Of a DNA stretch of 64,000 nucleotides, positions 25,534 to 34,256 are shown one piece after another (the stretch's first letter is position 1; each line of letters begins with the position of its first letter). Location of the stretch: the NCBI RefSeq assembly GCF_003334855.1, contig NZ_QOWE01000003.1, forward strand, positions 248,001 through 312,000, written 5' to 3'. The translations under genes were made by a program, and so were the position numbers. Under the pieces are notes generated by a model that was not told the origin of the DNA, searched no databases, and was given only the letters and a program-made list of their open reading frames with translations. This DNA is from Larkinella punicea. GTDB lineage: Bacteria; Bacteroidota; Bacteroidia; Cytophagales; Spirosomataceae.

Positions 25534-25845
25534 TTAAATACAGATCAAAGGTCCGGCAAAAAAGGGAGAGCAAAGATGACGAAAAACGAAAATCCGACTG
25601 ACTAAACGCGCCGATCGTTTTGTTTTACTGGCTGGCTGGTCTTCACCAAAAAAACGGCGTTTGATCTGGAAACCGGTAAAAAGGCACCAGAAAATGAAGG
25701 TCGTAACAGCGCGAACTTTGGGCTCAACATCTCCCAACTGGCAATAATCACCCGGACAAGGTTTTAGGAGGGCAAAGAAGATTACAGAACCAAGTATAGG
25801 CAATGCTATTTTCTTAGTGGTCACTCGTTTGAGGTAAGACATCAT
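25534..25845 (-). CDS. hypothetical small membrane protein
   Basis: 103 residues from ATG 25845 (another ATG at 25842). Two hydrophobic segments (IALPILGSVIFFALLKP; VRAVTTFIFWCLFTGFQI) flank a CPGDYC motif, and the tail is basic. It ends 12 bp before the epimerase start on the same strand. I do not recognise a family. The regular hydrophobic pattern and tight spacing favour a real gene, but a chance frame cannot be excluded. Confidence 0.42.
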   Translation of the reverse strand: MMSYLKRVTTKKIALPILGSVIFFALLKPCPGDYCQLGDVEPKVRAVTTFIFWCLFTGFQIKRRFFGEDQPASKTKRSARLVSRIFVFRHLCSPFFAGPLICI

Positions 25846-25896
25846 CAATATTCATTTTCTGTTCTGAATTTTCGCCGGTGAAACCTTAAACAATAG

Positions 25897-25946
25897 CCGC
25901 TGACAGGGTCTTCGACCGCTGTCAGGGCAAACCACCCTGTCAGCGG
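25897..25946. repeat. inverted repeat related to the 5311-5396 element
   Basis: Arms CCGCTGACAGGG (25897-25908) and CCCTGTCAGCGG (25935-25946). An internal TTCGACCGCTGTCAGGG also echoes the other copy. It sits in the gap between the glutamate-synthase-like gene's stop and the small membrane ORF start. Confidence 0.7.
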
Positions 25947-25980
25947 TAATGATGTAAATTCAGTGGAACTGAACAGAACG

Positions 25981-27528
25981 CTAGGTTCGGATCTTCAGCA
26001 AATCCGCAATGGACGTAAACGGAACCACATCCTTTGTGTAGCCGTAGGCATCGCACAGCGGCTGAATGCGGTTGTTGTCACCCATGGCCAGATCGACGTC
26101 TTCCATCGTAAACTGGCAGGGGTGTTCGTAGCCCGCAGCGTGCGAAATTTCCAGGATTTCTTTGGTCAGCGTCTTGATGTAGTTGTAAAACCGCTCGCTT
26201 TTCAAGGTCGGGTCGATGCCGGACTGGAGCCATTTGCTTTGCGTGGCAACACCTGACGGACAGCGGTTTGTGTGGCAAATCTGGGCCTGAATGCAGCCGA
26301 TGGAAAGCATCGCTTCCCGGCCCACATTCACGAGGTCGGCTCCCATCGCAAACGCCATGATCGCCGACTCAGGCAGCCCCAGTTTGCCGGAAGCAATGAA
26401 AGTGATGCGACTGGTTAAGCCGCGTTTTTGAAAAATCTGGTAAACTTTTGAAAACCCGTAGACGAAAGGCAGCGAAACGTGGTCGGCAAAGGAGGGAGGT
26501 GCCGCGCCGGTGCCGCCTTCACCACCGTCGATCGTAATAAAATCCGGGCCTTTTCCGGTTTCCAGCATATAGTCGGCCAACTCATGCCACTGCTCAAGTT
26601 TGCCCACCGCAGACTTGATGCCTACCGGCAGACCGGTTTCGGCCGCCATCGACTCGATGAAAGCCACCATCGTCGGAATGTCGGAAAACGCACTGTGCGA
26701 AGCCGGAGAAATGACGTCTTTGCCTATTTCGACATGACGGATTTCGGCAATTTCGGCGCTGATTTTAGCGGCTGGCAACACACCCCCTTTACCCGGTTTC
26801 GCGCCTTGCGACAGTTTCAGTTCCAGCATCCGGACAAACGGATTGGTCTCGACCAACTTCACTAGTTTTTCCATGACAAAATTGCCATTGTTGTCCCGGA
26901 CGCCGAAATAGGACGTGCCGATATTCACGACCACATCCGCGCCGAATTTGTGGTAGGGCGACAATCCGCCTTCGCCGGTATTGTGGTAGCAGCCGAATTT
27001 TTTGGCGCCTTTGTTCAGCGATTCGATGGCGGTTGCCGACAAAGACCCGAAGCTCATGCCGCTGATGTTGACGATGGAAGGCGGGTGATACGGTTTTCGG
27101 CGTTTGTGAAAAAGCCCAATCACTTTGGCCCCCGGAGCCGTGTAGGGGTTGCTGTAATTGGGGTTGTCGGGTGCCAGTTTGAGAGGGAGCAGTGCCGGGT
27201 TGATGAAAATATACCCGGCACTGGTAATGTCCTGATCGGTGCCAAACCCCTGAAAATTGTTCTCCTGCTTTGCTGAAGAATAGATCCAGGCCCGCTGCTG
27301 CCGGTTGAAGGGCAGTTCTTCACGGTTATTAGCCACGATGTATTGCCGCAGTTCCGGGCCGAAACTTTCCAGAAAATACCGGATGTTGCCGACCACCGGA
27401 AAGTTGTGCCGAATCGTGTGTTTTTTCTGAGTAATGTCGTAGAGGGCGACCAGAAGCAGGCCGATCAGCAGCCATCCCCACCAGGGAATGCTGCCCAAAA
27501 ACGCGAGAATAGAATCCAACAGTATCAA
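25981..27528 (-). CDS. FMN-binding glutamate-synthase-family protein
   Basis: 515 residues starting at a TTG (27528); no ATG is near. N-terminal membrane helix (IPWWGWLLIGLLLVALYDI), then a glutamate synthase central/FMN domain: SIVNISGMSFGSLSATAIES, GEGGLSPYHKFGADVVVNIG, AKPGKGGVLPAAKISAEIAE, FITIDGGEGGTGAAPPSFAD, GADLVNVGREAMLSIGCIQA and the cysteine cluster CHTNRCPSGVATQ. It lacks the amidotransferase and C-terminal domains of GltB. Stand-alone, membrane-tethered members of this family are common in bacteria; their electron partner and substrate are unclear. Confidence 0.9.
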   Translation of the reverse strand: MILLDSILAFLGSIPWWGWLLIGLLLVALYDITQKKHTIRHNFPVVGNIRYFLESFGPELRQYIVANNREELPFNRQQRAWIYSSAKQENNFQGFGTDQDITSAGYIFINPALLPLKLAPDNPNYSNPYTAPGAKVIGLFHKRRKPYHPPSIVNISGMSFGSLSATAIESLNKGAKKFGCYHNTGEGGLSPYHKFGADVVVNIGTSYFGVRDNNGNFVMEKLVKLVETNPFVRMLELKLSQGAKPGKGGVLPAAKISAEIAEIRHVEIGKDVISPASHSAFSDIPTMVAFIESMAAETGLPVGIKSAVGKLEQWHELADYMLETGKGPDFITIDGGEGGTGAAPPSFADHVSLPFVYGFSKVYQIFQKRGLTSRITFIASGKLGLPESAIMAFAMGADLVNVGREAMLSIGCIQAQICHTNRCPSGVATQSKWLQSGIDPTLKSERFYNYIKTLTKEILEISHAAGYEHPCQFTMEDVDLAMGDNNRIQPLCDAYGYTKDVVPFTSIADLLKIRT

Positions 27529-27616
27529 GGTTCAGTGAGTGCAGTAAAAGTACGCAAAACCGCTAAGGTCTCCCACGCCATCGCGACTTTTCACCTTGCC
27601 CCTCCAGACCGATAAG

Positions 27617-28855
27617 TTATTTCTCGAACTGGACACCAGCCACCCGCGCCATATCGTCCCAGAACGAGGGGTACGATTTGGCTACTACTCCCGGTTCTTC
27701 AATCACCACTTCCTGACGCATCGATACGGGCGCAAAGGCCATCGCCATGCGGTGATCGTCGTAGGTGTCGAAGGTGGGAATAGCGTCGATTGTTGCGGTT
27801 TTTCGAACTTCATACCGCGTATTTTTTTCTACTTCCACCAGTTCGGCACCGATTTTCCGGAGTTCGGTTTGGAGAGCAAAAATGCGGTCGGTTTCTTTGA
27901 TTTTCAGGCTTTCCACACCGGTCAGCGTGAGCGGAATGCCTTTGACGGCGCAGCAAACCGCCACGGTCTGGGCCAGATCGGGGCAGTCCGTAAAGTCCCA
28001 AGCCAGCGACGGTTGTGCCTGAGTTTTGGTCAAAACAACACCCGTAGCGTTGAACGTACTTTCGACACCGAGGGGGCGCATGATGTCAACAATGGCACTA
28101 TCGCCCTGCAACGACGCTTCTTTCAGACCCAGTAATTCGATTTCTGAGGATTCGTCTTCAGCCAGTGCCAGCATACTGAACCAGTAACTCGCGCCCGACC
28201 AGTCGGATTCAACGGTGTAATCGGCGGGTGAGTAGGGCGTTGGCGGTACGGATATGGTTTTATTCGGCCAGTCGACAAGCGTATGAACACCAAAGTGTTC
28301 CATCTGCCGCAGGGTCATTTCAATGTAGGGGCGTGAACCGATGTCACCGGTCAGTTCGAGCGTCAGGCCATCGGGCAGAATGGGAGCCACCATCAGCAGA
28401 GCCGAAATATACTGGCTGCTCACATCTCCCCGAATCGCCAGACGGTTGGTTCCGTTACGCGAGAACCCTTTCGTCGCGATGGGCGGAAAGCCTTCGTTTT
28501 TCAGGTAGTCGATGTCGGCACCGAGCGCGCGGAGGGCATCGACCAGAATACCGATGGGCCGTTCGCACATGCGGGGCGTTCCGGTCAGCGTTTTATATTG
28601 ACCCGTTACCGCATAATAGGCCGTCAAAAACCGCATGGTCGTTCCGGCATCCAGCACGTCAGCCACCGGATCATCCGATTGCAACAACCGGATCATGGTC
28701 TGGGAGTCACGGGCCGCCGAAACGTTGTGTAAAGTGCCCCGGAAGTTTGTGAGGGCATTGATAATCAGGGCGCGGTTGCTTTCACTTTTGGAAGAAGCCA
28801 GCGGAATCGTGGCCCGGACGGACCCGGCAGGAGGTGTCAGACGTACAGCGTTCAA
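27617..28855 (-). CDS. aroA: 3-phosphoshikimate 1-carboxyvinyltransferase (EPSP synthase)
   Basis: Makes EPSP from shikimate-3-phosphate and phosphoenolpyruvate, step six of the shikimate pathway. 412 residues from TTG 28855, which gives the family length and a start directly before LTPPAGSVRATIPLASSKSE. Longer readings run through a promoter box (28882-28889) and a palindromic repeat. Visible motifs: SSKSESNRALI, DAGTTMRFLTAYYA, GDVSSQYISALLM, KETDRIFALQTELRKIGAEL and DDHRMAMAFAPV near the C-terminus. Soluble cytoplasmic enzyme in a monocistronic setting. Confidence 0.93.
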   Translation of the reverse strand: MNAVRLTPPAGSVRATIPLASSKSESNRALIINALTNFRGTLHNVSAARDSQTMIRLLQSDDPVADVLDAGTTMRFLTAYYAVTGQYKTLTGTPRMCERPIGILVDALRALGADIDYLKNEGFPPIATKGFSRNGTNRLAIRGDVSSQYISALLMVAPILPDGLTLELTGDIGSRPYIEMTLRQMEHFGVHTLVDWPNKTISVPPTPYSPADYTVESDWSGASYWFSMLALAEDESSEIELLGLKEASLQGDSAIVDIMRPLGVESTFNATGVVLTKTQAQPSLAWDFTDCPDLAQTVAVCCAVKGIPLTLTGVESLKIKETDRIFALQTELRKIGAELVEVEKNTRYEVRKTATIDAIPTFDTYDDHRMAMAFAPVSMRQEVVIEEPGVVAKSYPSFWDDMARVAGVQFEK

Positions 28856-28881
28856 ATCAGAAGTCGATTGGTTAATATTCC

Positions 28882-28889
28882 GCAAAACT
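28882..28889 (-). promoter_or_regulatory. -7 box of aroA
   Basis: Minus strand TAGTTTTG, exact TAnnTTTG. The predicted start near 28875 leaves about 20 nt to the TTG at 28855 and rules out start codons further upstream. Confidence 0.55.
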
Positions 28890-28939
28890 AGTGCAGAGAA
28901 TGGATAATGAACAAGGAATACTGAACAATGAAGAATGAA

Positions 28940-29035
28940 TATCGAATATCGAATATTGAATAGCGAATAATGAAAGTGCTCCTGTGCCCAACTTCGATAT
29001 TCGTTATTCAACATTCAATATTCGATATTATACTT
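28940..29035. repeat. AT-rich inverted repeat (GAATATTGAATA family)
   Basis: Imperfect inverted repeat: 28940-28976 (ATATCGAATATTGAATA) pairs with 28992-29035 (TATTCAACATTCAATATTCG). A near-perfect relative is at 61180-61264. It fills the gap between aroA and the hypothetical gene at 29052 and ends 17 bp from that gene's stop. Confidence 0.8.
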
Positions 29036-29051
29036 TCCATTAAACTGATTA

Positions 29052-29645
29052 TCAGTACGTTTCCAGTACTTTCAGCCGGTGGTTTTTATTGATTCGGTAG
29101 CGGGGATAGCTCATTTTGTAGCAAATGGCACCCAGTGCAATCATGACAGCGGGGGCTTTTAAGGCGCGGGAATCGGCGGCCAGTTTTTTTTCGCTTCGGG
29201 AAAGATTAATGACATCGGCCATGAAAAAAAGCGTACCGGCAATGGGGAAGAGATAGGTGCCCTGCGTGATGAATGGAATTTGGCGGTTAACGTACACTTT
29301 TTCAATCTGATCGATCCGAAAATGGACGGTTTCGGGCAAAAACGTATTCGGATCTTCCAGAACCAGCATCAGCGTCGAGTCCGTAACCCCGTAGACCGGT
29401 TCGCGGTATTTTTTGCCCTTATACCGGAACTTGATTTCTTCATTCGGGAAATACCGGTAGCGATGAAAACCGCCGAGTCGCCCCATCACATCCAGCGCCA
29501 AGTATTTCTGTCCCGGCCGGATCATCGCCACATACGGCGACTTCTGTTTGATCATCAGCGAGTCAACAGAAAGCGTATCGCTCTGTGCCTGAATGGTGTA
29601 AGCAAGAAGCAGAAAAAATATCGTGAGGAGCAGACGATGGATCAT
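29052..29645 (-). CDS. hypothetical exported protein
   Basis: 197 residues from ATG 29645, which starts directly with a signal peptide (LLLTIFFLLLAYTIQAQ). The mature part has a beta-rich stretch (KSPYVAMIRPGQKYLALDVM, FRYKGKKYREPVYGVTDSTL) and a hydrophobic segment (QGTYLFPIAGTLFFMADVIN) followed by another (APAVMIALGAICYKM), so it may be membrane-bound. I do not recognise the family; similar proteins occur next to envelope genes in Cytophagales. Confidence 0.72.
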   Translation of the reverse strand: MIHRLLLTIFFLLLAYTIQAQSDTLSVDSLMIKQKSPYVAMIRPGQKYLALDVMGRLGGFHRYRYFPNEEIKFRYKGKKYREPVYGVTDSTLMLVLEDPNTFLPETVHFRIDQIEKVYVNRQIPFITQGTYLFPIAGTLFFMADVINLSRSEKKLAADSRALKAPAVMIALGAICYKMSYPRYRINKNHRLKVLETY

Positions 29646-29711
29646 AATCTCTAAACGTTGGATTTGAGAAAAAATACCCATAGTCGTGCCAAATTTGAGC
29701 TTTTGCCTGTA

Positions 29712-29758
29712 AAACCTGTAAGGTTTTGGAGACGGGGGCGCCCAGACCTTACAGGTTT
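29712..29758. repeat. inverted repeat before the MuiA-like gene's end
   Basis: AAACCTGTAAGGTTTT (29712-29727) against AGACCTTACAGGTTT (29744-29758), 16-nt loop. It lies between the MuiA-like gene stop (29780) and the next gene downstream. It could act as a terminator or belong to the dispersed hairpin class; no T-run follows on the minus strand. Confidence 0.55.
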
Positions 29759-29779
29759 CAGGGTGATTTCGCGGATTAG

Positions 29780-31399
29780 TTACTGCGCATTAACAAGCTG
29801 TTTCCCTTTCGGATATTTAATCGTGTATTTAAACAGCAAATCCCGGCTTTCGTTTGGTTTGAGTGACAGATTCCAGGTCAGCCGACCGGTTTCTGTGTTT
29901 CGTTCCGCTCCGGCGCTGTCGTCCAGTTCAACTTCAATTCGGTTGTCGGTCGAAACCGGAATCTGGTCGTAAAGCGTCAGATTGACCGGTTCGGATTTAG
30001 TATTCCGCACCGTAATCTTGTAGCTGTAGGAATCACGAACGGACGAACTCAGGCCTTTGCGGCTGCTGAAATCCTGCGTTTTTTCCCGCTTCACGATGAT
30101 TTTCTTGTCACGGCCCAGTCCGAGCGTCAGCGTGTCACCGGCCTGTTGCAGATTCACCTGTGATTCACCGACGTAGGTTCCTTCAAAATACGACCGGGCG
30201 GTTCCGTTCAGCAGATTCAGTTTTTCCCAGCCCGACAGGGTTGCAATCAGAAAGGCGTCCGAATCGACTTTAGGCGTGGCCGTATAGCGGTACTTTGCCG
30301 GAAGCTCGCCGGTCTGGATGGCAACCACTTGTGGGCGGTTATTGGACAAAATGGTATAGGGCGTGGCGATTTCAAAATTGACACTCGTCGGCTGCTCGCT
30401 GACCTGCGTAAAATCGGCGGTGGTGGCCAGGTCGGCGGCTGGTGCAGATTCCTCACGAGCCGCGCCACCCGCGCTCGCATCGGCTTTTCGCATCTGCATT
30501 TTGACCTGAGCGGGTGCCATCGCCGGCATGGGCCGGGGTTCGTAAAAGCTGACAAACTGCGTTTCCAACTGCGGTTGTGTGCCGGGCAGGGCGGGGTTCG
30601 AGGTCGAAAGCGTCAGCCGGACGTTCTGCCAGTCAAAACCGGTATTCTGGTACACGTTGGCTTTGTATGCCAGCGTCGCCGGGCTTTTCGTGTCGCGAAC
30701 CCGGATGTCGTAAAACGGCACCCAGCCGGCATTGTCCACCACATAACTCACCTCCAGATCCACGGCGGTTCGGGCTTTGGCCGACAGTGTCACCTCGATT
30801 TCGCCAACGGGCCGCTCGCGTTTTGCATTCTGCTCTTTGACCTGTCCTTCGAGCCGGTCTACCTTTTCTTTCTGGGTTTTTACCAGTTTTTCAAGGGCCA
30901 GCAATTTTTTGCCGATGTCGGTCAGCCGTGTCCGGAAAAAATCGGCCATGTCTTCGACATCATCGACCACCGTCCCTTTTTCGGCCCCCACTTTCTGATT
31001 GGCCAGCACCATTTTCTTTTCGTTTTCGAGCACTTCTTTTTGCAGATTCAGGCCGTCGAAAGTGTCGCGGGCGATGCGCAGGGAATCTTCCAGGCGTTGC
31101 AACGACGCCGGTTTGGTTACTTTGGTCAGAAAATTGGTTCGGAACTGTACGCCCTGGATGGTGGCATCACCTTTGCCGCTGACCTGAATACTTTGCGGAT
31201 CGGTTTGGGCCGAAGCATTCTCGATGATCAGCCGAGTGGTTCCAGGAACGATTGTTGCGCGGGCCTGGGCGTTGATCTGGGCACGGTTCAGAAAAACCGT
31301 AACGTGCTGAATGGTTGAACTGACCCGCTGTTCGTCTTCCTGCGCTTTGGCGGTCGAAACCCACAGGCTGATCGTTATGGCAAAGAGGATTATTTTCAT
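29780..31399 (-). CDS. mucoidy inhibitor MuiA family protein (DUF4139)
   Basis: 539 residues. Signal peptide (ILFAITISLWVSTAKAQ), N-terminal DUF4140 (QHVTVFLNRAQINAQARATI), a coiled coil at about residues 130-215 (GKKLLALEKLVKTQKEKVDR, LEGQVKEQNAKRER) and the DUF4139 beta domain to the end (RTAVDLEVSYVVDNAGWVPF, FDWQNVRLTLSTSNPALPGT, VTVRNTKSEPVNLTLYDQIP). Between them lies a Met/Ala-rich linker. The family is periplasmic; the role is unknown, and the name comes from a mucoidy phenotype of one homologue. Monocistronic. Confidence 0.9.
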   Translation of the reverse strand: MKIILFAITISLWVSTAKAQEDEQRVSSTIQHVTVFLNRAQINAQARATIVPGTTRLIIENASAQTDPQSIQVSGKGDATIQGVQFRTNFLTKVTKPASLQRLEDSLRIARDTFDGLNLQKEVLENEKKMVLANQKVGAEKGTVVDDVEDMADFFRTRLTDIGKKLLALEKLVKTQKEKVDRLEGQVKEQNAKRERPVGEIEVTLSAKARTAVDLEVSYVVDNAGWVPFYDIRVRDTKSPATLAYKANVYQNTGFDWQNVRLTLSTSNPALPGTQPQLETQFVSFYEPRPMPAMAPAQVKMQMRKADASAGGAAREESAPAADLATTADFTQVSEQPTSVNFEIATPYTILSNNRPQVVAIQTGELPAKYRYTATPKVDSDAFLIATLSGWEKLNLLNGTARSYFEGTYVGESQVNLQQAGDTLTLGLGRDKKIIVKREKTQDFSSRKGLSSSVRDSYSYKITVRNTKSEPVNLTLYDQIPVSTDNRIEVELDDSAGAERNTETGRLTWNLSLKPNESRDLLFKYTIKYPKGKQLVNAQ

Positions 31400-31574
31400 G
31401 GAGCGATGAGGGGAAAATGGTGAATCGAGAATATAGATACCGTTCGGAGCGGTTTCGTTTAGTCTGTCGGCTATTTTTGCAAAAAAAAGTCGGGCCGATG
31501 CGGTTTCGATTTAGCGAATAGTTTGTAATAACCGCTTTGCCGGACGCAAATTTCCGGTGGTTTCCGCTACGCAT

Positions 31575-32645
31575 ATGATTCCAGTTCAACAACTTAAGGC
31601 ATTTACCAAACAGGTTTTTCAGAAAATAGGCTTTTCCGACGCCGACGCCGACCTGGCGACCACGGTTTTGGTCCAGGCTGACCTCCGGGGGGTCGATTCG
31701 CACGGCGTAGCCCGGCTGGCGGGGTATGTCCGTCTATACGATCTTGGACGGTTGAATCCGACTCCCTCAATTCAGGTCGTTCACGAAACGCCGTCGACGG
31801 CCGTGGTGGATGGCGACCGGGGTGTTGGGCTGGTCGTCGGGCCGAAAGCGATGCAGATTGCCATCGAAAAAGCGCGTATGGCTGGCACGGGCTGGGTGGC
31901 CGTCCGGAATTCCAACCACTTCGGCATTGCTGGCTATCACGCGATGCTGGCGCTCGAACACGATATGATCGGGATGACCATGACCAATGCCGCTCCGCTC
32001 GTAGCTCCCACGTTTTCACTCGATAAATTGCTGGGAACCAATCCGATTGCGGTGGCCGTGCCTGCCATGACCCAACCGCCTTTCGTCGCCGACTTTGCCT
32101 CCACCGCCGTTGCCTATGGAAAAATGGAGATTCTTCAGCGGAAAGGCCAGGAAGCCCCGCTGGGTTGGGCACAGGATGCGCAGGGCCAGGCGTCGACGGA
32201 TTCGAATCCGATCAAAAACGGTGGCGCTTTGCTGCCGCTGGGTTCCGACCGCGAACACGGCAGTCACAAAGGCTACGGGTTGGGCGCCATTGTCGATATT
32301 TTTTCCGGCGTGTTGTCGGGCGCTAATTACGGTCCCTGGGTACCGCCCTTTGCCACTGCCGGTTTCATGGCCGCTCAGGAAGGCGTTGGGGCCGGAACCG
32401 GTCACTTTTTCGGTGCCATGCGCATCGACGCGTTCCGACCCGCCGATGAATTCAAGCAGCACATGGACAACTGGATTGGCGCGTTCCGCAACGCCCGCGC
32501 CGTGGAAGGCAAGCAGGTGCTCATCCCCGGCGACCCGGAGCGCGACATGGAAGCCGAGCGCGGAGCAAATGGATTACCGCTGATTGAACCGGTGATGCAG
32601 AGTTTGCGGGAATTGGCGGAGCGGTTTGGATTGCAATGGGATTAG
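31575..32645 (+). CDS. malate/L-lactate dehydrogenase family oxidoreductase
   Basis: 356 residues from ATG 31575 (MIPVQQLKAFTKQVFQKIGF). Ldh_2 family throughout: DLRGVDSHGVARLAGYVRLY, GWVAVRNSNHFGIAGYHAML, MTNAAPLVAPTFSLDKLLGT, NPIAVAVPAM, GSDREHGSHKGYGLGAIVDI. The His in DSHG and the NSNHFG loop are characteristic. It oxidises a 2-hydroxyacid with NAD(P); the exact substrate (malate, lactate, ureidoglycolate or a delta-pyrroline) cannot be fixed from sequence. It stands alone, 42 bp before mltG. Confidence 0.92.
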   Translation: MIPVQQLKAFTKQVFQKIGFSDADADLATTVLVQADLRGVDSHGVARLAGYVRLYDLGRLNPTPSIQVVHETPSTAVVDGDRGVGLVVGPKAMQIAIEKARMAGTGWVAVRNSNHFGIAGYHAMLALEHDMIGMTMTNAAPLVAPTFSLDKLLGTNPIAVAVPAMTQPPFVADFASTAVAYGKMEILQRKGQEAPLGWAQDAQGQASTDSNPIKNGGALLPLGSDREHGSHKGYGLGAIVDIFSGVLSGANYGPWVPPFATAGFMAAQEGVGAGTGHFFGAMRIDAFRPADEFKQHMDNWIGAFRNARAVEGKQVLIPGDPERDMEAERGANGLPLIEPVMQSLRELAERFGLQWD

Positions 32646-32659
32646 AACACCTTCCTTAC

Positions 32660-32667
32660 TACCTTTG
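32660..32667 (+). promoter_or_regulatory. -7 box of mltG
   Basis: TACCTTTG, an exact TAnnTTTG match. The predicted start near 32674 leaves a leader of about 14 nt before the ATG at 32688. Confidence 0.6.
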
Positions 32668-32687
32668 TAGCCCCAACAATTACTTGT

Positions 32688-33725
32688 ATGTCCCGCACAG
32701 TTGTAACGGCAATTCTGATTATTGCATCGGTTTTACTGGCCACGTTTTCGTTTTATGGCTGGCAAATTTTTAAAACACCTAATCTACAGGTGGGTGAAAA
32801 CGACAAGGATTTTGAGTTGTTCATCCCGCGTGGGGCGACGTTCAAAACCGTCATGGATTCGTTGGACGCCCACGATGTAGTGCACGATAAAATGTCGTTC
32901 CGGTTTCTGGCTCGTTTCATGAAATATACCGACAATGTGAAAAATGGCCGGTATGTGATCAAAAAGGAGATGAGCAACCAGGACGCGATTCGAAAACTGC
33001 GGTCGGGTGCTCAGGATCCGATGAAGCTGACATTCAACAACATCCGGTTGAAAGATGAACTGATTGCCAAACTGGGCAGCAAATTCGAATTCGGCCCGCA
33101 ACCCCTGGACTCGCTGCTGAAAGACCCGGCGGTGTGTGAACGATACGGTTTCGATACGACGACCATCATGTGCATGTTTCTGCCGAATACCTACGAATTT
33201 TTCTGGACCACCAGTGCCACGAATTTTCTGGATCGGATGGGGAAAGAATACAAGAAATTCTGGACGCCGGAGCGCCAGCAAAAGGCAAAGAACATGGGGC
33301 TGACCCAAACGCAGGTGCAAACGTTGGCGTCCATCGTGGAATCGGAAAGCAAAAAGACCGACGAAAAACCGCGTGTGGCCGGGGTATACTGGAACCGTCT
33401 GCAAAAAGGAATGTTGCTGGAAGCCGATCCGACCCTGGTTTTTGCCCACCGCGATTTCTCCATCCGCCGGGTACTGAACGTTCACAAACTCATTGATTCA
33501 CCGTACAATACCTACCGGTTTAAAGGTTTGCCGCCGGGGCCGATCAACCTGCCGACGCTGAGTTCGATCGATGCGGTTTTGAATCATGAAAACCACGATT
33601 ACCTGTATTTCGTCGCAAAAAGTGATTTTTCCGGGTATCACACCTTCGCCAAAACCTACGAAGAACACATCAACAACGCCCGGATTTACCACGCGGAGTT
33701 GAACAAACGGGGGATTATGAAGTGA
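32688..33725 (+). CDS. mltG: endolytic transglycosylase MltG
   Basis: 345 residues. One N-terminal membrane helix (TAILIIASVLLATFSFYGWQ), a LysM-like subdomain (FIPRGATFKTVMDSLDAHDV) and the YceG catalytic domain (ASIVESESKKTDEKPRVAGV, YWNRLQKGMLLEADPTLVFA, SPYNTYRFKGLPPGPINLPT). The Glu in IVESE is the catalytic residue. It cuts nascent glycan strands in the periplasm and sets their length. The thioesterase and YihY genes follow on the same strand after a hairpin element. Confidence 0.95.
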   Translation: MSRTVVTAILIIASVLLATFSFYGWQIFKTPNLQVGENDKDFELFIPRGATFKTVMDSLDAHDVVHDKMSFRFLARFMKYTDNVKNGRYVIKKEMSNQDAIRKLRSGAQDPMKLTFNNIRLKDELIAKLGSKFEFGPQPLDSLLKDPAVCERYGFDTTTIMCMFLPNTYEFFWTTSATNFLDRMGKEYKKFWTPERQQKAKNMGLTQTQVQTLASIVESESKKTDEKPRVAGVYWNRLQKGMLLEADPTLVFAHRDFSIRRVLNVHKLIDSPYNTYRFKGLPPGPINLPTLSSIDAVLNHENHDYLYFVAKSDFSGYHTFAKTYEEHINNARIYHAELNKRGIMK

Positions 33726-33736
33726 AAGAGAAGATA

Positions 33737-33795
33737 GAGGTGAGACAAGAGAATAAAGAGAAACGCCCTCAGTCTTTATTCTCTTGTCTCACCTC
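33737..33795. repeat. 22-bp inverted repeat (GAGAATAAAG family)
   Basis: Arms 33737-33758 (GAGGTGAGACAAGAGAATAA core) and 33774-33795 are exact complements with a 15-nt loop. The right arm ends 15 bp before the thioesterase ATG. A related element with the same AGAGAATAAAG core is at 36546-36623. Confidence 0.85.
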
Positions 33796-33810
33796 TCACA
33801 TCTAAGAAAA

Positions 33811-34230
33811 ATGTTCATCTACGACGTTCCACCCATTCGAGTGCGGTATGCCGACACCGACCAGATGGGGTATGTATATTACGGTAATTACGCCCGGTAC
33901 TACGAAATCGGTCGGGTGGAGGCCTTGCGGAGTCTGGGGTTTCATTACAAGGAAATGGAAGCGTCGGGTGTGATGATGCCGGTGTATGAAAACCGGTCGC
34001 GGTATTTGCGCCCGGCGCGGTACGACGATCTGTTGACGATCCGTGTGTCGATTCAGGAAATGCCCGGCGTGCGGATTGTTTTTCACTACGAAATTTACAA
34101 CCAGAACGGCGAGCACCTGAACACGGGCGAAACCACGCTGGTTTTTATGATGACGGTCACGGGCCGGCTGACCAAATCGCCGGCTGAACTCAACGAAAAA
34201 CTCAAACCTTTTTTTGAAACGACGGTTTAA
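33811..34230 (+). CDS. acyl-CoA thioesterase, YbgC/FadM-like
   Basis: 139 residues from ATG 33811; the upstream in-frame stretch belongs to the hairpin element. Single hotdog domain with the 4HBT signature RVRYADTDQMGYVYYGNYAR then YYEIGRVEALRSLG, including the catalytic Asp in DTDQMGYV. It hydrolyses acyl-CoA thioesters in the cytoplasm; chain length unknown. It lies between mltG and yihY on the same strand. Confidence 0.93.
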   Translation: MFIYDVPPIRVRYADTDQMGYVYYGNYARYYEIGRVEALRSLGFHYKEMEASGVMMPVYENRSRYLRPARYDDLLTIRVSIQEMPGVRIVFHYEIYNQNGEHLNTGETTLVFMMTVTGRLTKSPAELNEKLKPFFETTV

Positions 34231-34256
34231 TTTTCGTCCAGTAACGAATCTTCATC

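Noticed and set aside
28856-29014. N-terminal extension of AroA to 465 residues
   Set aside because: The extra codons run through an AT-rich inverted repeat and over the promoter box; the TTG at 28855 gives the usual length.
30329-31318. A 329-codon plus-strand frame opposite the MuiA-like gene
   Set aside because: Composition mirrors the opposite-strand codon bias and no domain is visible; the minus-strand gene has a full DUF4140-coil-DUF4139 layout.
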